In this document: one piece after another, positions 1 through 10,902 of the stretch | Numbering within the stretch: position 1 is the first letter of the stretch | How the letters are laid out: each line of letters starts with the position of its first letter | Source of the DNA: Porphyra umbilicalis | Lineage: Eukaryota; Rhodophyta; Bangiophyceae; Bangiales; Bangiaceae | Assembly: GCA_002049455.2 (NCBI GenBank) | Contig: KV918829.1 | Span: 186,001-250,000, forward strand | Reading direction: 5' to 3' | DNA length: 64,000 nt | Position numbers and translations under genes: made by a program | Notes under the pieces: model-generated | What the model saw: the letters and a program-made list of their open reading frames with translations, nothing else | The model's database searches: none | Told to the model about the DNA's origin: nothing

Positions 1-966
1 ATCGAGGAGTCGATTTCTTGTGAATAACCAGATTCAAGGAGACTTGACCTCATCTGTGGCGCTTGACTTTAGAAATCTCAGTTTTTTTGTGCAGTGCCGA
101 ACGGAGCTAGAGGAACTCAAAGGTCGAGGCTTCCAGGGCCGCTTGGTTCAGAAGTAGCCTACCAATCCATGCGGACTGCCCCTGAGAGAGCGATTTCGTG
201 CAAGGCTCTCCGTCCAGGTCGAACGTACCTGACATTTGTTCTTGGACAGATACAAGCGCTACGTGACAAGGAGAGAAGCATGAAGATCGCAGGGAGCACC
301 ATCAGAAAGAGCACGTCAAAGAGCATAAGGTGTTTGTCTCATCTTGCAAACTCGTCAAGCCTCATAAGATGAGAATTCTAAAATAAAGCGCCACATCTGA
401 TCTTTCCGAAGCAGCCGACGGAACAAGTCAAGAGGGGGGCGTATCCGCGGTGGGGATAACAGGTCATCTGGGCGGAGGGGTGTAGTTTGACCACGCCTTG
501 CAACAACGCCTGGACAGCGTTGTTGCAAGGTGTTGTCAAACTGCACCCCCCCCCCAGATGACCTGTTTTGCAATGCTCGATTCTGAGGAGCCCTGCGAAG
601 GGGCCAGGTCCCCATGCTATGGGACGATTTTTCTTCTTTGATTACCTAGGGCAGGCTTCAGTTTGATTTCCGCGCGGTTTTAGTGTACTTGTGGAATTAA
701 CACGTGTTCAAGAAATCCATTTCAGTGCTCCTGTAGAATCTCAGACGGTCAGACTTGATCGTTTGCTTCGAAGTGAACGTACCGGCGGTGTCCGTCGCTC
801 TCCGTACGGACGCGACCACTCGGCGGTAGTCGTGGAACGCCTTGTGTGCTGCGGCGGCGATGCGTGGGAAAGCGCCGCGTCGGAGTACTGAGTGGAGCTG
901 TGCAGAGGGCTCCGTGGGGCACCGCCTACGGGGTACTAGTCACTAGAGGCAGACGAGCAAAAAATG
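1..966. other. Gene-poor AT/GC-mixed DNA
   Basis: No open frame here has convincing protein content; the longest ATG frame (94-372) shows no domain and no compositional signature. Motifs such as a CCAGGG block near 131 and a tandem-like 'GATACAAGCGC' stretch near 249 resemble subterminal motifs of the repeat elements at 34.5 and 36.1 kb, so the stretch is probably old mobile DNA. The only clear structure is the foldback at 459-566. Confidence 0.5.
459..566. repeat. 108-bp foldback (inverted repeat)
   Basis: The two ends are exact reverse complements (ACAGGTCATCT and AGATGACCTGT). The arms continue inward through TTTGACCACGCC and GGTGTTGTCAAA to an almost perfect stem (CTTGCAACAACGC paired with GCGTTGTTGCAAG) around a 7-base loop at about 510-516. 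A C-run in the right arm bulges the stem. This is the shape of a snapback or minimal MITE. No target duplication could be recognised. Confidence 0.8.
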
Positions 967-2090
967 TAATGGGGACGGTGGAGTCACGGTAAGGGAGATG
1001 GCCGCCGCGGCCGCCGCCGCACGCGCGGGTCGGCGTCGGGTGACACACAGACAGGGTGCGCAGGGCGGGGCGTGGCGGCCGGCCACGGCCGCGTCGCGCC
1101 GCCATGAGGCTGCACTGACCGTGCCTTCGCGCAGTGTGGGAGTGTCACCACTGCTGGTGGCCGCGCGCTCGGCACGGACGCGCGCACCACAGCGGGTCGT
1201 GGCCGCCGTTGCGATCACTGCGAGTCGGGGCGGACGGGGGCGACGCGGCCGCTGTCGGCCACACCCGCCGCTGTGGCTGACGACTGCGACGGGCGCGAGG
1301 CACCCGCCCGCGGGCGGCACCGCCGCCAATACCAGGGCGGCGCGCGGCGCCGCGGCGGGCGGTCACTTGGGGGGGAGTGCGGGGGGGGGGGGGGGGCGCC
1401 CGCCCGTGTGTATCCGTGGCGACAGCGGCGCTTCTGCCCGGCGGCGGCGCGTCGGATGGCACGGGCATGCGGGTGACGACGCGGGAAACCTGCCGTCCGG
1501 GGCTGGTGCCGCCGCTGCCGCGGCCGCCGGTTGGTGGTCACTGGCCGGCGATCGTGCGGCCTGGGGTGCCGCCGCCGACGCCGCCGCCGGCGCAGCGCAC
1601 AACGTGTCTCCCCTGGGCGTCGCTCGGCGGCCACGGCCGCGCCACGGAGAGGGTGGCGTCAAAAACTCGCACCGCACCTGCGGTAACCTGTGCAGCGGTG
1701 GTGCCGCGCTCGTCGTCAAGTGACGAGACGCCCGGTGGCCGCTCGCCCTCAGGCGTCGCGTCGCCGTATATGGCGGTGGTGCCCTCTGCACCCCCTACTC
1801 GCCCGGTGCTCAATCCCGCCCCCCCCCCCCCCCGCACCATGAATGTCGCTGCATCCGCGGCGGAGCCGCCGCCATCGTTGCCGCCATCACCGCCATTGTG
1901 GCGGCCGCTGGCACCGCCGCGCGTCGGCGGCGGCGGCGCGGGGCACGGCACGAGTCGCGTCGGGCGGCGGGCGGTCGGGCGTTGGCAGTCCCGGCGTGTC
2001 TGGTGGGTTTTGCTTCTCTGTGACACTTGCCTTGCCTCGGCATTTTGGGGTTGCAGGCTCCGAGGTGCCACTTGCGCTTCGCGTCTTCTT
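967..2090. other. GC-rich module, coding status unresolved
   Basis: About 1.1 kb of GCC/GCG-rich DNA bounded by ordinary sequence on both sides. Both strands are open for long stretches because stop codons are rare at this composition, and no frame gives a recognisable domain. The minus frame between about 1540 and 1830 has a mixed, protein-like composition (Asp, Glu, Thr, Val), which could be a remnant exon. It resembles the modules at 3.5, 16.4, 35.7 and 46.4 kb in size and composition. Confidence 0.4.
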
Positions 2091-2292
2091 TAAAGCGGGG
2101 GGGCCAGCGGTGCCGTGGAGTGCGATCGACTTAGTGCAGAGAAGTCGCATCAGAGAAAGAGTTGATATTCCATGTCTTCCCGTGGAGGCGTGCAATAGGC
2201 CAGTTGCTACCTGAATGATTCGACAGGGTGGGTCTTCACTGGTCACGTGTGTGATCCAGAACGAATCGATTTTGAATTAGAGCGATGACATT

Positions 2293-3202
2293 GGCTCAGG
2301 CCCTTTCTTAGCTGCGGCTTGGTTCGTGTGACGGTTCATGTGACGATGTGGGGCGGCCAGCTATTGGCTGCAACGCGAAACAATGTGATCACATGTGATC
2401 ACACGAAGCAACGTCGGAAAAGAACTTTCCGACGTTGCTTCATGTGATCACATCGACCTTGCGGCGTGCTGGTCTTGTGCGTGGAACGGTTTCAAGTGCG
2501 AATTTGGAAACAATCAATTCCAAATCGACTGGCGTGATGGACATTCGAGTCCGTCGCCTCCTGCTGGCTGCAGCCGAAAGCGACGCCACAGTCGAGTCGG
2601 GCCACATCTGCCCCCTTCGTCGACAACGCCCCACGCCCCCCAGCCTCGTCCGAATGACCAGCTGGCCCCCTACGCTGCCCTGTGCCAGATGGCCGCCTCT
2701 CCGTCGCCGTTTCTGGACGACAGCACAAAGTCGAGGATTCCTCAGTACGCCCGCAGCGCGATACGAGCGTACGCTGCGGGTATCATGGTGGGCCCAAGCT
2801 GCGCCCCGGAATGGACTTCTTCCCCGGCTGTGCACAGCCTGCTGCATGGACCATCCAGGGAGGCTATCCTGGTTCGGCGAACGTGGCGCCAAGGGTTCAA
2901 CTTCAGGCTGTCTGGCTCGGCAACGAGGCGCCGGCAACGAGGAGAGGGCGACGAAGGCGTTGCCCTCATGGCATATGTTTAACCACGGTGTTTTACAGCA
3001 TCGGTGTGCGCCCGTGCCGAGCCCAGCAACCGAGCGCTCGAAGTCAGCCCTTTGACAGACAATCACTTTCGTTAAATTCATCGAAAAAAATCCGCCTCAC
3101 ACTGTCACACGAAGGGACAAGCCACTGCGACCTTTCTATACTGAGAGCTCGTCACACGAACCGTCACATGAACGAAGGTACTGCTAAGAAAGGGCCTCAG
3201 CC
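2293..3202. mobile_element. 910-bp TIR element, non-autonomous
   Basis: The sequence at 2293-2346 and the reverse complement of 3149-3202 are both 54 bases long and align without gaps, differing at only a minority of positions; both begin GGCT(C/G)AGGCCCTTTC and end GTGTGACGA or ATGTGACGA. Subterminal copies of the GTCACACGAA motif recur near 3108 and 3152. The interior carries no recognisable transposase, although both strands hold open frames of about 200 codons. No convincing target-site duplication was found, so the superfamily is open; the CAGGCCC terminus would suit hAT or CACTA relatives. Confidence 0.8.
2394..2452. repeat. 59-bp near-perfect hairpin inside the 910-bp element
   Basis: Arm 2394-2420 begins TGTGATCACA and ends CGTCGGAAA. 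Arm 2426-2452 is its reverse complement with one mismatch, leaving a 5-base loop (AGAAC). The self-complementary decamer TGTGATCACA also occurs immediately upstream at 2384. The hairpin sits about 50 bp inside the left TIR, a usual place for transposase-binding or transposition-enhancing structures. Confidence 0.9.
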
Positions 3203-4497
3203 GGTATCGATAAGTTATCGTCTCGGGCGATGTGAGCCAATCATTCGAGCCGATAACGACCCCACGGCATGGGGAGGTGGCCTGCGAAGGCAGCATTCCG
3301 GATCGAGGCCAGCTACTAGTCAATCCTAAAACTATTAACTAGCGCCCAAATAGCGCCCAGCAGGTGGGGGGCGCTGGGCGTAAAAGCGCCCAAATCGCGC
3401 CGTATTAGCGCCCTATCTGCGCCCCTTATGAGCGCCCCAAGGCTCACATAACAACCCTGGTGCAGCATCATGCTGCCATGGATGGCAAGCCACTCGCCGC
3501 CCCCGCCACGGCTGCACTTTCCAGGCGCGGCCTGACGACGCCTCCGGCCGATGCGACCGCCGCGCGGGTGCCCCCCCCACTGCGAGGCGGCCGACGGACG
3601 GCCACCGCGTGGAGGCGGGCGACGCACAGTGCTGACGCCGCCGCCGCCGCCGACGCAGCGGCGTCGACTGGCGCCACGCTGCGGGGCGCCACGTGCGGCG
3701 GCGGCGACCGCGGCGGTGCGGACACGGGCTGGAAGCTCACCGCAGTCGGCGCAGGGACCGGCGCGGCGGCCACCGCTGGCGCAGGTGCTGCTGCAGCAAG
3801 CACCCAGAGCGGGCGGCGCCCGCGCGCGGCCGTCACTGGCATTGACCACCGCCGTGGCGGACGTCGGACGGCCGGTCCGCGGCTGTCTTTCGCCATTGAC
3901 GGTGCTGTCGAGGCGCGGGCGGGAGGCGGCGCACCGCTGGCGGTGGGGGGGGGGCGAGCGGCGGGGCGGGGAAGCGTGGCGTGGCAGGGTGCGGGGTAGA
4001 GAGACTTGAGAAGGGGGGGGCGAGGCGGGGGTTCCCGCGTGTGGCAGGTGTCATCAGCGCATGTCGCCCGTTGCGGCCCGATGGTCGGGTCGGCCGTATG
4101 GTATTAATACCGTTGGTTCAAATACCAGTGTATTAGGAGCAACCGTAGACAAGCAATAAATCGAGTTCTATCGCCGTCGTGGCGAGGAAGAAAGACCTTG
4201 TTCGCGCTCGACAAAGTACGTGGTGTGCGTCTGTGTCGCGACCGCCGCGCCCGCCGCCGCCGACAGCGACCGGCTTTTCATCGCGTCCCGCTCGGGGAGG
4301 GCCACCGGCACCACGGCGGCCGCCGCCGACTACGCCGCCACCGTGCCGCCTGTCCGCCGCGTCGGCGAGCACCGCGTTACAAGGGTGCCGACGGCGGTTC
4401 CCGCGGCGTCCGCCGCCGACGGAGAGGCGGGCGCGGCGGGCGTGCGCGCGGCGCAAAAGCGGCGGTAGGTGCGGGTGGCGCCGACCGCCCCTCCCTT
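3203..4497. other. Spacer with a GC-rich module
   Basis: From 3345 to 3440 the hexamer-like motif GCGCCC is repeated many times at irregular spacing. From about 3470 to 4030 the DNA is GCC/GCG-rich and open in several frames, with no domain. At 4094-4107 lies the small palindrome GGTATTAATACC, followed by a B-box-like GGTTCAAATACC that has no matching A box, so no tRNA is called. The 4180-4480 stretch is again GC-rich; a short minus-strand frame ends at 4133 without recognisable content. Confidence 0.4.
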
Positions 4498-4938
4498 TCA
4501 GCCCCGAAACTGTACGCGGTGGTGCGGCGCAGACGGCTGCATAAAGTCAATCGACTCGGTGATGCGGCCGTCGACAAACAGCGTGATGCCGAGGTACCCA
4601 AAATTCGGCGGCATGGCCGCGTACAGTCGGTCCCGTGCCGGCAGACCCGCGGCGAGTGGCACCGCGAGGACCTCAAACTCGTCGCCCGCGTGGAGCGTCG
4701 TGTACCACCCTGGCGCCAGCTGCTTGGCCGCCGCCACATCCGGGGGGACGTAGTACAACTCGGGGTAGTCGGAGTCGGCGGCGTCGGCGTTGCCCGCGTC
4801 GGTGGCGGTACGCCGCAGGTAGATACAAAATGCGGGAGGGCCTTTGCGACAAGGGGGGGGGACGGGGGGGTCGGCGCCACTCCCCAGGTGCAACATGACG
4901 CCAGGTGACACCAGTAGCTTGGCCGCCGGCACTGTCAT
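4498..4938 (-). CDS. Hypothetical protein (146 aa), no recognised family
   Basis: This minus-strand frame has a balanced, non-repetitive composition that stands out from the surrounding Arg/Pro/Ala shadow frames: acidic and aromatic residues are well represented and short stretches such as LAPGWYTTLHAGDEFEVLAV and FGYLGITLFVDGRI look like alternating beta strands of a globular domain. The start is placed at the ATG at 4938. The frame is open further upstream to 5466, but there it reads through C/T-rich DNA resembling a 5' leader or an intron tail, and an acceptor-like CTATGACAG lies right at the start. No catalytic motif, signal peptide or membrane segment is visible. The C-terminus could continue in another exon. 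I do not recognise the family. Confidence 0.5.
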   Translation of the reverse strand: MTVPAAKLLVSPGVMLHLGSGADPPVPPPCRKGPPAFCIYLRRTATDAGNADAADSDYPELYYVPPDVAAAKQLAPGWYTTLHAGDEFEVLAVPLAAGLPARDRLYAAMPPNFGYLGITLFVDGRITESIDFMQPSAPHHRVQFRG

Positions 4939-5650
4939 AGTGGACGGACCAGGTGCGTGGGGGGGGTAAGCAAAGAAGCGGATGGGAAGGAGCGCACAAA
5001 CAAAGGGAAGGGACGTGGAGAGAGAGCAAAGGGAAGTAGTAGGGCAGTCAACGATGCGGGGGAGCGGCAACGCGCGGCAGCCAGCAAGCACAAGCTGCAG
5101 CTGCAAGACACCGCCGACCACATCATGTGGTCGGACGCGATGATCTCGGGTCAGCAGAATGTGGTGTGCGCTTCGACACCGCTGGCTGCCTTGTCTCCCC
5201 GCTGAGCGACCGGCAGCCATAGACAAAGACGAGACAGAAACGACCGCGAGAGTCACAACTCGTGGTTGTACGCATGCTAATGCCCACACGCTGCCTGGAG
5301 CTGGAGAGGCCTTCATCCCATTTCCAATTATACCACCGCAAGTGCACGACAATGGTGCCCCAGCGCAATGCTGCAGCCGTGGAACGGTTGCAACGCCGAG
5401 CGGTGCACGGCTTGCGCGTGCACCAGCACGTCGAGATGTCGGGACGTGGCTTTCCCGCCCGGCCACTCACCCAAATACACTCCACGCGCGCTACCGCCAC
5501 CCTCCGCCCCCGTCCGCACCTCGCACCCGCAGCCTCCTCTTTCCATTAACGCGCCCCCCCGCCCCCTCGCCTCCATGCCGCCGGCGCTCCGCCGCACCTG
5601 CGGCGGCGCCCCCTCAGTCCGCGCTCGGCAACACACAACAGCAGCAGAGC
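4939..5650. other. Spacer between two divergent candidate genes
   Basis: On the minus strand, C/T-rich tracts at about 4945-5060 precede the start of the minus-strand hypothetical gene. No TATA box or other promoter element can be named with confidence. The frames open here are low-complexity. Confidence 0.35.
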
Positions 5651-5995
5651 ATGACCAGGTCTGCCGACTCCATTGTCGACGCCGCCGCCGAGCGGGAGGC
5701 GGGTGCCGCCGCCGCCGCCGCGCGGCACGGCGACGGGGGCGCCGCGCCTGGGGGCGCCGGGGGGGGGACCTTGCCAACGGTGGCCATGCAGGACGAAGAG
5801 CCTGCGCACCGTTCGGGGGGAGGAGTGGCGTCTTCGGCCGCCACGCCGGCGGGGGCGGCCGTGTCCGCGGCGGGAGGGGGGGCGCCGACGGCCGCCGCCG
5901 CGGGCGTGGCGGTGGGCGGCTGGCGCTCGCCCATCGTCGGCACGTGCAACGGCGTAGGTCCACGACCACGGAGAGCGGCAAGGGCAGGGGGATGA
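5651..5995 (+). CDS. Ala/Gly-rich hypothetical ORF, possibly a first exon
   Basis: An ATG at 5651 opens a 114-codon frame. Its first 20 residues are polar and mixed (MTRSADSIVDAAAERE), after which it becomes Ala/Gly-rich with islands such as LPTVAMQDEEPAHR and WRSPIVGTCNG. A donor-like GTAGGT follows that last island at about 5954, so the coding part may stop there and continue downstream. The opposite strand is also open (5614-6003) and cannot be excluded as the coding strand. It would be transcribed divergently from the 146-aa gene. No domain is recognised and confidence is low. Confidence 0.25.
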   Translation: MTRSADSIVDAAAEREAGAAAAAARHGDGGAAPGGAGGGTLPTVAMQDEEPAHRSGGGVASSAATPAGAAVSAAGGGAPTAAAAGVAVGGWRSPIVGTCNGVGPRPRRAARAGG

Positions 5996-7328
5996 CCGGG
6001 CAACGGTAACGTGCGCCCGAGGGCCCACGAGCTGTGAAGCCAAACGGTGAGAGCGGCAAAGCGGCCACATCGGGCGGCCGCGTCGCCGTTACGGGCGCAC
6101 GCTCCCGCCGCCGCCCCCCCCGGCGCGCTGGTGGCGACCCCTCTTCAGCCGCTCGTCGGGGCACCCAGGGCGGCCGCCGCCACCCCCCCGGCCGTCCCCA
6201 CGGTGGACCGCCCGCGCGCGCGACGAGGCGTGGGCGGCGGGCGACGCCGCGCCCGGGGGCCCCTCTCGAACAGCCAATCGGCGGTCGCCGCCGCGCCAGT
6301 GGCGGCGGCGGCGATGGGTGCTCTGCGTTCTGGCGGTCGTCGCAACTGGCGACGCCCCCAACAGAACGTGATTCTGTTCGGGTGGCTGTTGCCGAACAGG
6401 CGCCCAACAGAGGCCATTCTGTTCCAGCATTGTTCGGCGCTGAGCTCTGCATCTCATGGTCGCGTCCGAAACGGGCGGGTCAGGCCCGGCAAGCACGCTG
6501 GCATACCGTAAAAAGAGGCATGCCATGGTACGACTTATTCAGACTAATGAGGTTTCGGATTCAGAGTCCACGGCCCGGCCGCCAAGTACATGGTTTGTGT
6601 GGAGCAGTAGCTTCGTGCTTACCGTTGCAGGGCTGCGCCTACCCGATGCGCCTAAAGTGTGTTGACACATGCCAACAATGCGCTCAACGCACGTATTCCT
6701 TACCCGGAAGACAGAAACATAGCACAGACATGAGACGTAGCGTCCAACAGAGCAAACTAAACACGTGCCGGAGAGAACAGCAAGTCCAAGTGTCGGTACA
6801 AACGGTTAGAGCGGCCGTCAAGGAGAAAACGGTCGCTCGCGGCGAGCGAGGACATGGTCTTTAACGCGGATGCACGATGGTCGTGCGAGAACCAATAGTC
6901 CGTGGAAGATGAGGGGGCGGAGGGGGCAGAGCGGGCAGACACGAGCGGGTTGAGGGAAAATGCATGGAGGCGCGGAGAGTGAGGCACGACCAGAATGATG
7001 CGCGGCAGAGAAGTGCCTCTGGAACAGACGTACGCACGGAGAGGGTCCAAAGCAGCGGTAGGGGTAATGAGTCGAAAGGGGGGAGCAAGAACGGGAAAAG
7101 GGGGTGTGAGGGACACAGCGGCAGTGTCAGGCGAGAAATGTGGCGGTGACATCCGGACGACGACAACGACGTGGAGGCAACGACGTATGCGGTGTGGGCG
7201 GCTGTGAGCTCAAGGTTGGCGGCCGTCTGCTGCGCTGGTCCGTCGGGAGATCGTCGAAGGTTCTACTGTAATTGTTCGTGAAGTGCATGAAGATAGCATG
7301 AAGTGTTGACATTGCGTTCCTCTATGAC
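5996..7328. other. Gene-poor DNA with short internal repeats
   Basis: The stretch 6100-6330 is GC-rich. Between 6357 and 6446 a unit of about 48 bp occurs twice (CCAACAGA ... ATTCTGTTC ... TTCGG), each copy containing CAACAGA/TCTGTT inverted pairs; this resembles one end of a TIR element whose other end I could not find. From 6560 to 7330 the sequence has ordinary composition and only short frames. No gene is supported. Confidence 0.4.
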
Positions 7329-8007
7329 TGAGTCACGGGTAGTATTGCTGACCTCCAAAAAATGGCGGTTGCAGAGTGTTTGCAATCATTCAACAGCGTA
7401 CGTGGACCAATGGAAAGGCTAGGAATCATGTGATTTCCTTACGCAGTCAGGGGCTATCAAGCGACCATGATTTCATGGAGCAACCAGATATTTGGTAATT
7501 TGAAAGGAGAGCGACCGCGTATACGGGTCGGCGACCCCACAGCACCGCGACTTCTCAGTTTTCTTGGAAGAGAGCGACTTTTCTCGGGTAGATTTCGATG
7601 GTCCCTGCAGGCCGTGCGTATTTGTTGAAATCCGATCATAGCGTAGTTTTGCGCGTATTTCGGAGACAATTCGAGGCACATTAAGTGACCGTCCTCATCC
7701 TGTGCCATCGACTGGACGCAGCTACAACGACCCCGTGCCTTGTGCTATGAGCACTGGCCAGCACACACTTTGCACGCCCATGGGCGCTGGAGATCGCTGT
7801 TCTTGTTCCCGCCAGTGGCTAGAGGCCAGGTCGTGGACAGTCCAGCCCCGCGTGTTTTGGTAACCACCGTGGCGCATTGGCTGCATCACGTGCACTGCTC
7901 GACGGCTGCCACCCCGGCCTTCCACCGCTACGTCCGACCACCGTCACTCCCGTACAAACACAATGAGTCCACACCGCAAGACTACAAAACAAGCTGAACA
8001 ACCCATC

Positions 8008-9375
8008 TCAGTCCTCCTCATCCCGGGAACCGTCGTCGTCAGCGCCAGCTCCATGCTCCTCCCCGCGCGAACACAGATCTTGGCGCAGCCTCTTGGCGTC
8101 GTCGCCGCTCAGGACAAGAAGATCGTAGAGGGACTTGGGCAACAGATGGGCGTTGGCCCTGATGAGGCAATGCATCTCGAGGTGCTGCGGCAGCAGGGTG
8201 GAGCGGTTCTTGGTGATGATGTTGCCCGCCATGGAGAAGTCTCTCTCAGACGCCGCCGACGAGCCTACGGCACCAATAACCGAGTACGCGACAAGTGCGA
8301 GCAGTGGGAACTTGTCCTTCTGATTCCTCCAAAACTCCAGCGCGTTGCATTTCTTGTTGACGTCCGTCAGGCGCAAGAAGGCCTCGAGCTCCGCCTTGGC
8401 CACTTCGCCGGGCGATGCAGTCGCACCAGTGCCGCTAAAGCCGCTCACCTCGTCCTCTTTGTCACTCGAGTTCACGAGGCATGTTCGTGCGCGACGTCAA
8501 GCTCGTCCAGCTGCAGCAGGACATGACGCGGCCGGCCCACCGGGGTGGGAAGGGGAAGCCAGCATGCCACACCGGCCTTTGAGCAGGCTGATCGCGCGAG
8601 GCACCGGGCTAGGAAACTCGATGGCGCTGGCCAGTTTCGCTAGCAAGTGCACCCCGCCGGGCGTGACCACACTCGACATGATGGCCGCCCCGCTCTGAAG
8701 AAGGTTGCGGCTTGGCTCGGTCTTGTCGAAGATTCGTTTGTCCAGCTGCTGCCGGAGAACTCGGACAGACTTGTCGGCGTCATCACACAGCATGCCCCTA
8801 CCTACAGCGCCCGCCGTCTGCAGGTACTCGGCAAGGTACAAGTGGTTGTCCAACTCCAGGTTCAGGTCGTCCCCGTGATCCTCGCAGTACTTGTCGATGC
8901 TGGCGCCGCCCACAGCCAAAGCCGAGCCAGGTCCGCGCGGAACACAGAACCGATTGGCGTTCATCAACCCGACGCAGAGTAGAAAGCAACGCGAGCATGG
9001 TCGATACAGGTTCAGTTGCACTCTCTGATCTGGTCACCATCTCGTGGCACGGCCGAAGAACCCCAATCACCTGCCGCAACCGATCCCACTCATTGACGTC
9101 CAGGTTCTTCCTCCTCGCCTTGAAACCCAAATTAGGAGACATAAAAAGCGCACACAGTCGAGGGTACGCAGCGTACAAACGCGCCATGGCGTTTTGTGCC
9201 CCCGAGATGCTCCTGCAACCTGGGGCACACCTTCACAGTCGCCAAAAATCATCACGTCTGCCGCCTGTCCGGAAACCATCCGCCTGAGGCAGCTAACCGT
9301 GGCGGCCCAGCGACAAAGTATATCCGGCCAGCCGACCGGTTCCAGCCGTTCTCTGCTACGACTGCGTCCCTTCAC
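8008..9375 (-). pseudogene. hAT transposase, decayed; C-terminal dimerisation domain clear
   Basis: The frame 8008-8475 encodes the hAT C-terminal dimerisation (hATC) region: ALEFWRNQKDKFPLLALVAY, then SSAASERDFSMAGNI and LLPQHLEMHCLIRAN are typical of the family. Upstream (higher coordinates) related pieces appear in other frames: VNEWDRLRQVIGVLRPCHEM near 9060-9120 and a 'ILCRWAATVSCLRRM' piece near 9290-9340 that matches the conserved 'TRWNSTYDML' segment only loosely. At least three frames are used between 8476 and 9375 with stops between them, and no N-terminal BED zinc finger was found, so it is called a pseudogene; unrecognised introns could explain part of this. In a working element the protein would bind the AGCGAC-bearing ends and cut and paste the element. 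Confidence 0.8.
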
Positions 9376-9705
9376 CGGCGTCAGCTATCCCCCATCCGCC
9401 CTCTGGCGGCTGACGAAGGCCGGCGACCACAGCAATCCAGCGGCACTGTCTTCTAAGAAATTGCAGCAGACGCCGACGGACCCCCCCCCGCCACCCAGGT
9501 GAGACTGGCATGGGATGAAAGTCGGCGGCATCGACTGCTCGACGTGCTGCTCATCTTCGATGGCCATCATTACACTTCCCCTTCACGACGTGCACGCTCC
9601 CTCGGAGCGCGGAAGCCTCCCCCCCCCTCTCCACTTCCGGTTGTACACCCGCCCCTAGGCCCTTTCACCAATCTGGTTCCCAACCCGGCTCCTCCCCCAT
9701 TCGTC

Positions 9706-10902
9706 ATGGCGTCCACCGCAGAGGGAGCGCCGGCCCCGGCAGATGGCGGCGGCCTGATATTGTTGCTCAGTGCACAAGGTGCCGTTGGTGACGGTGGACA
9801 GCGGGGCGCGTCGTCGTCCATGGCGGTACGCCGCGGCGATGATCCTAGCCAAGGCGATGCTGGCGGGAGTGCGACTAATCGGGTCACAGAGCGACGACCT
9901 GATTCGGTTGACCAACCTCGTCGTGCGCCCTTGGCAGGCTGTGCGGGCGCTGCTGAGGGCGGGGCGGACCACCAGGAGCCTGGTGCTGCTGATGTGGCTG
10001 ATGATGCGGTGGGGGGGACCTTGAGAGTCGGTGGAGTATCTGGGACCGAAGCTACGACGGCGGAGAAGACGAGTAAGGACGGTGTCGCCAGCCCGCGGAA
10101 GACCTGTGCTGCCTGCGGCCGCCGCGACCGAAAACCGCACAACTGGGGGTCAAAGCCGCCGTTGGCTCGGGTGCGGTCCATGATCAAGCACCTTGAAGCG
10201 AAGGTCAAGGTCGTGTGCACCTCCCATGCCGACGACGACAGCCTGGCCGTAGCCGACAGGCAGCAGCGGACGCGCTTGCGCGTTGACTAGGCGGAAGTGA
10301 TCACCGGACTGCTGAGGAGCGCGCTGGATCTGGCCCAAGGTGCGCTCGAACGAGCGACTCACGACCGCGCGGCCATGAATCGAGCAGTGGCCGCATGCGA
10401 CAACATGGGCGCTTTCGGGATGAGTAGTGCGCGGGGTGCACTCCGGCTTATGTTGCTGCAGCAAGGTGCATGCGTGGCGGTGAGTACGTATTCATTTCAT
10501 ACTTTCTTACTTCAATATTGGTGTTCATTCCCTCAAAAAACACGGGGAGAAAGAGCAAGCAAGATCCACGCGAAAACTAAAAAAAATGAGCGCGGTGCCG
10601 CGCTCTCCCACCCGCCTCCTCCTAGAGGGAGCAGCGTTCAGACCCTGGCCTCCGTCACTGCACGTATACAGAAAGAGGCACCCCTCGTCGCCAGCGGATC
10701 AGACGCCATGAGCGTCACAGACCTGCGGTCGCACCTAAGCAGTGCTGCCACCCACCAGCCCCGGCTCACCACCGAGTCGTGGCGGACGACTATGGCGGCG
10801 CCCGGCCGCAGCGCCACTATCACGTTTCGGTGCAGCCCCGCTCAGCCGGTGTGGGCGGTCTTGCGCGGCGACAAGCGCCACAACAAGCCGCCCGCGGCCT
10901 AG
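9706..10902 (+). CDS. Second gene of the hAT element, unknown function
   Basis: The frame starts at the ATG at 9706. It encodes a low-complexity Gly/Ala/Asp-rich N-terminus, then a coherent stretch with a CxxC pair (KTCAACGRRDRKPHNWGSKP), a basic helix (VRSMIKHLEAKVKVV) and, after an in-frame TAG at 10288-10290, an amphipathic helical segment (LRSALDLAQGALERATHDRA). A donor GTGAGT at 10480 and an acceptor ending ACAG at 10671 define a 192-bp intron with both exons in phase 0; the last exon continues KEAPLVASGSDAMSVTDL to a stop at 10902. It lies wholly within the hAT ends, antiparallel to the transposase. It may be an element-encoded accessory protein or a captured host gene. I recognise no domain. 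The TAG may mark decay. Confidence 0.45.

Noticed and set aside
4082-4135. Possible tRNA: B-box-like GGTTCAAATACC
   Set aside because: No A box at the right distance, no acceptor stem and no anticodon arm; the adjacent GGTATTAATACC palindrome explains the look.
7329-7375. Solo end of a pogo-like element at 7.33 kb
   Set aside because: Comparison with 12438-12470 and 13553-13568 shows it is the uninterrupted TIR of the outer element, that is, an empty site.
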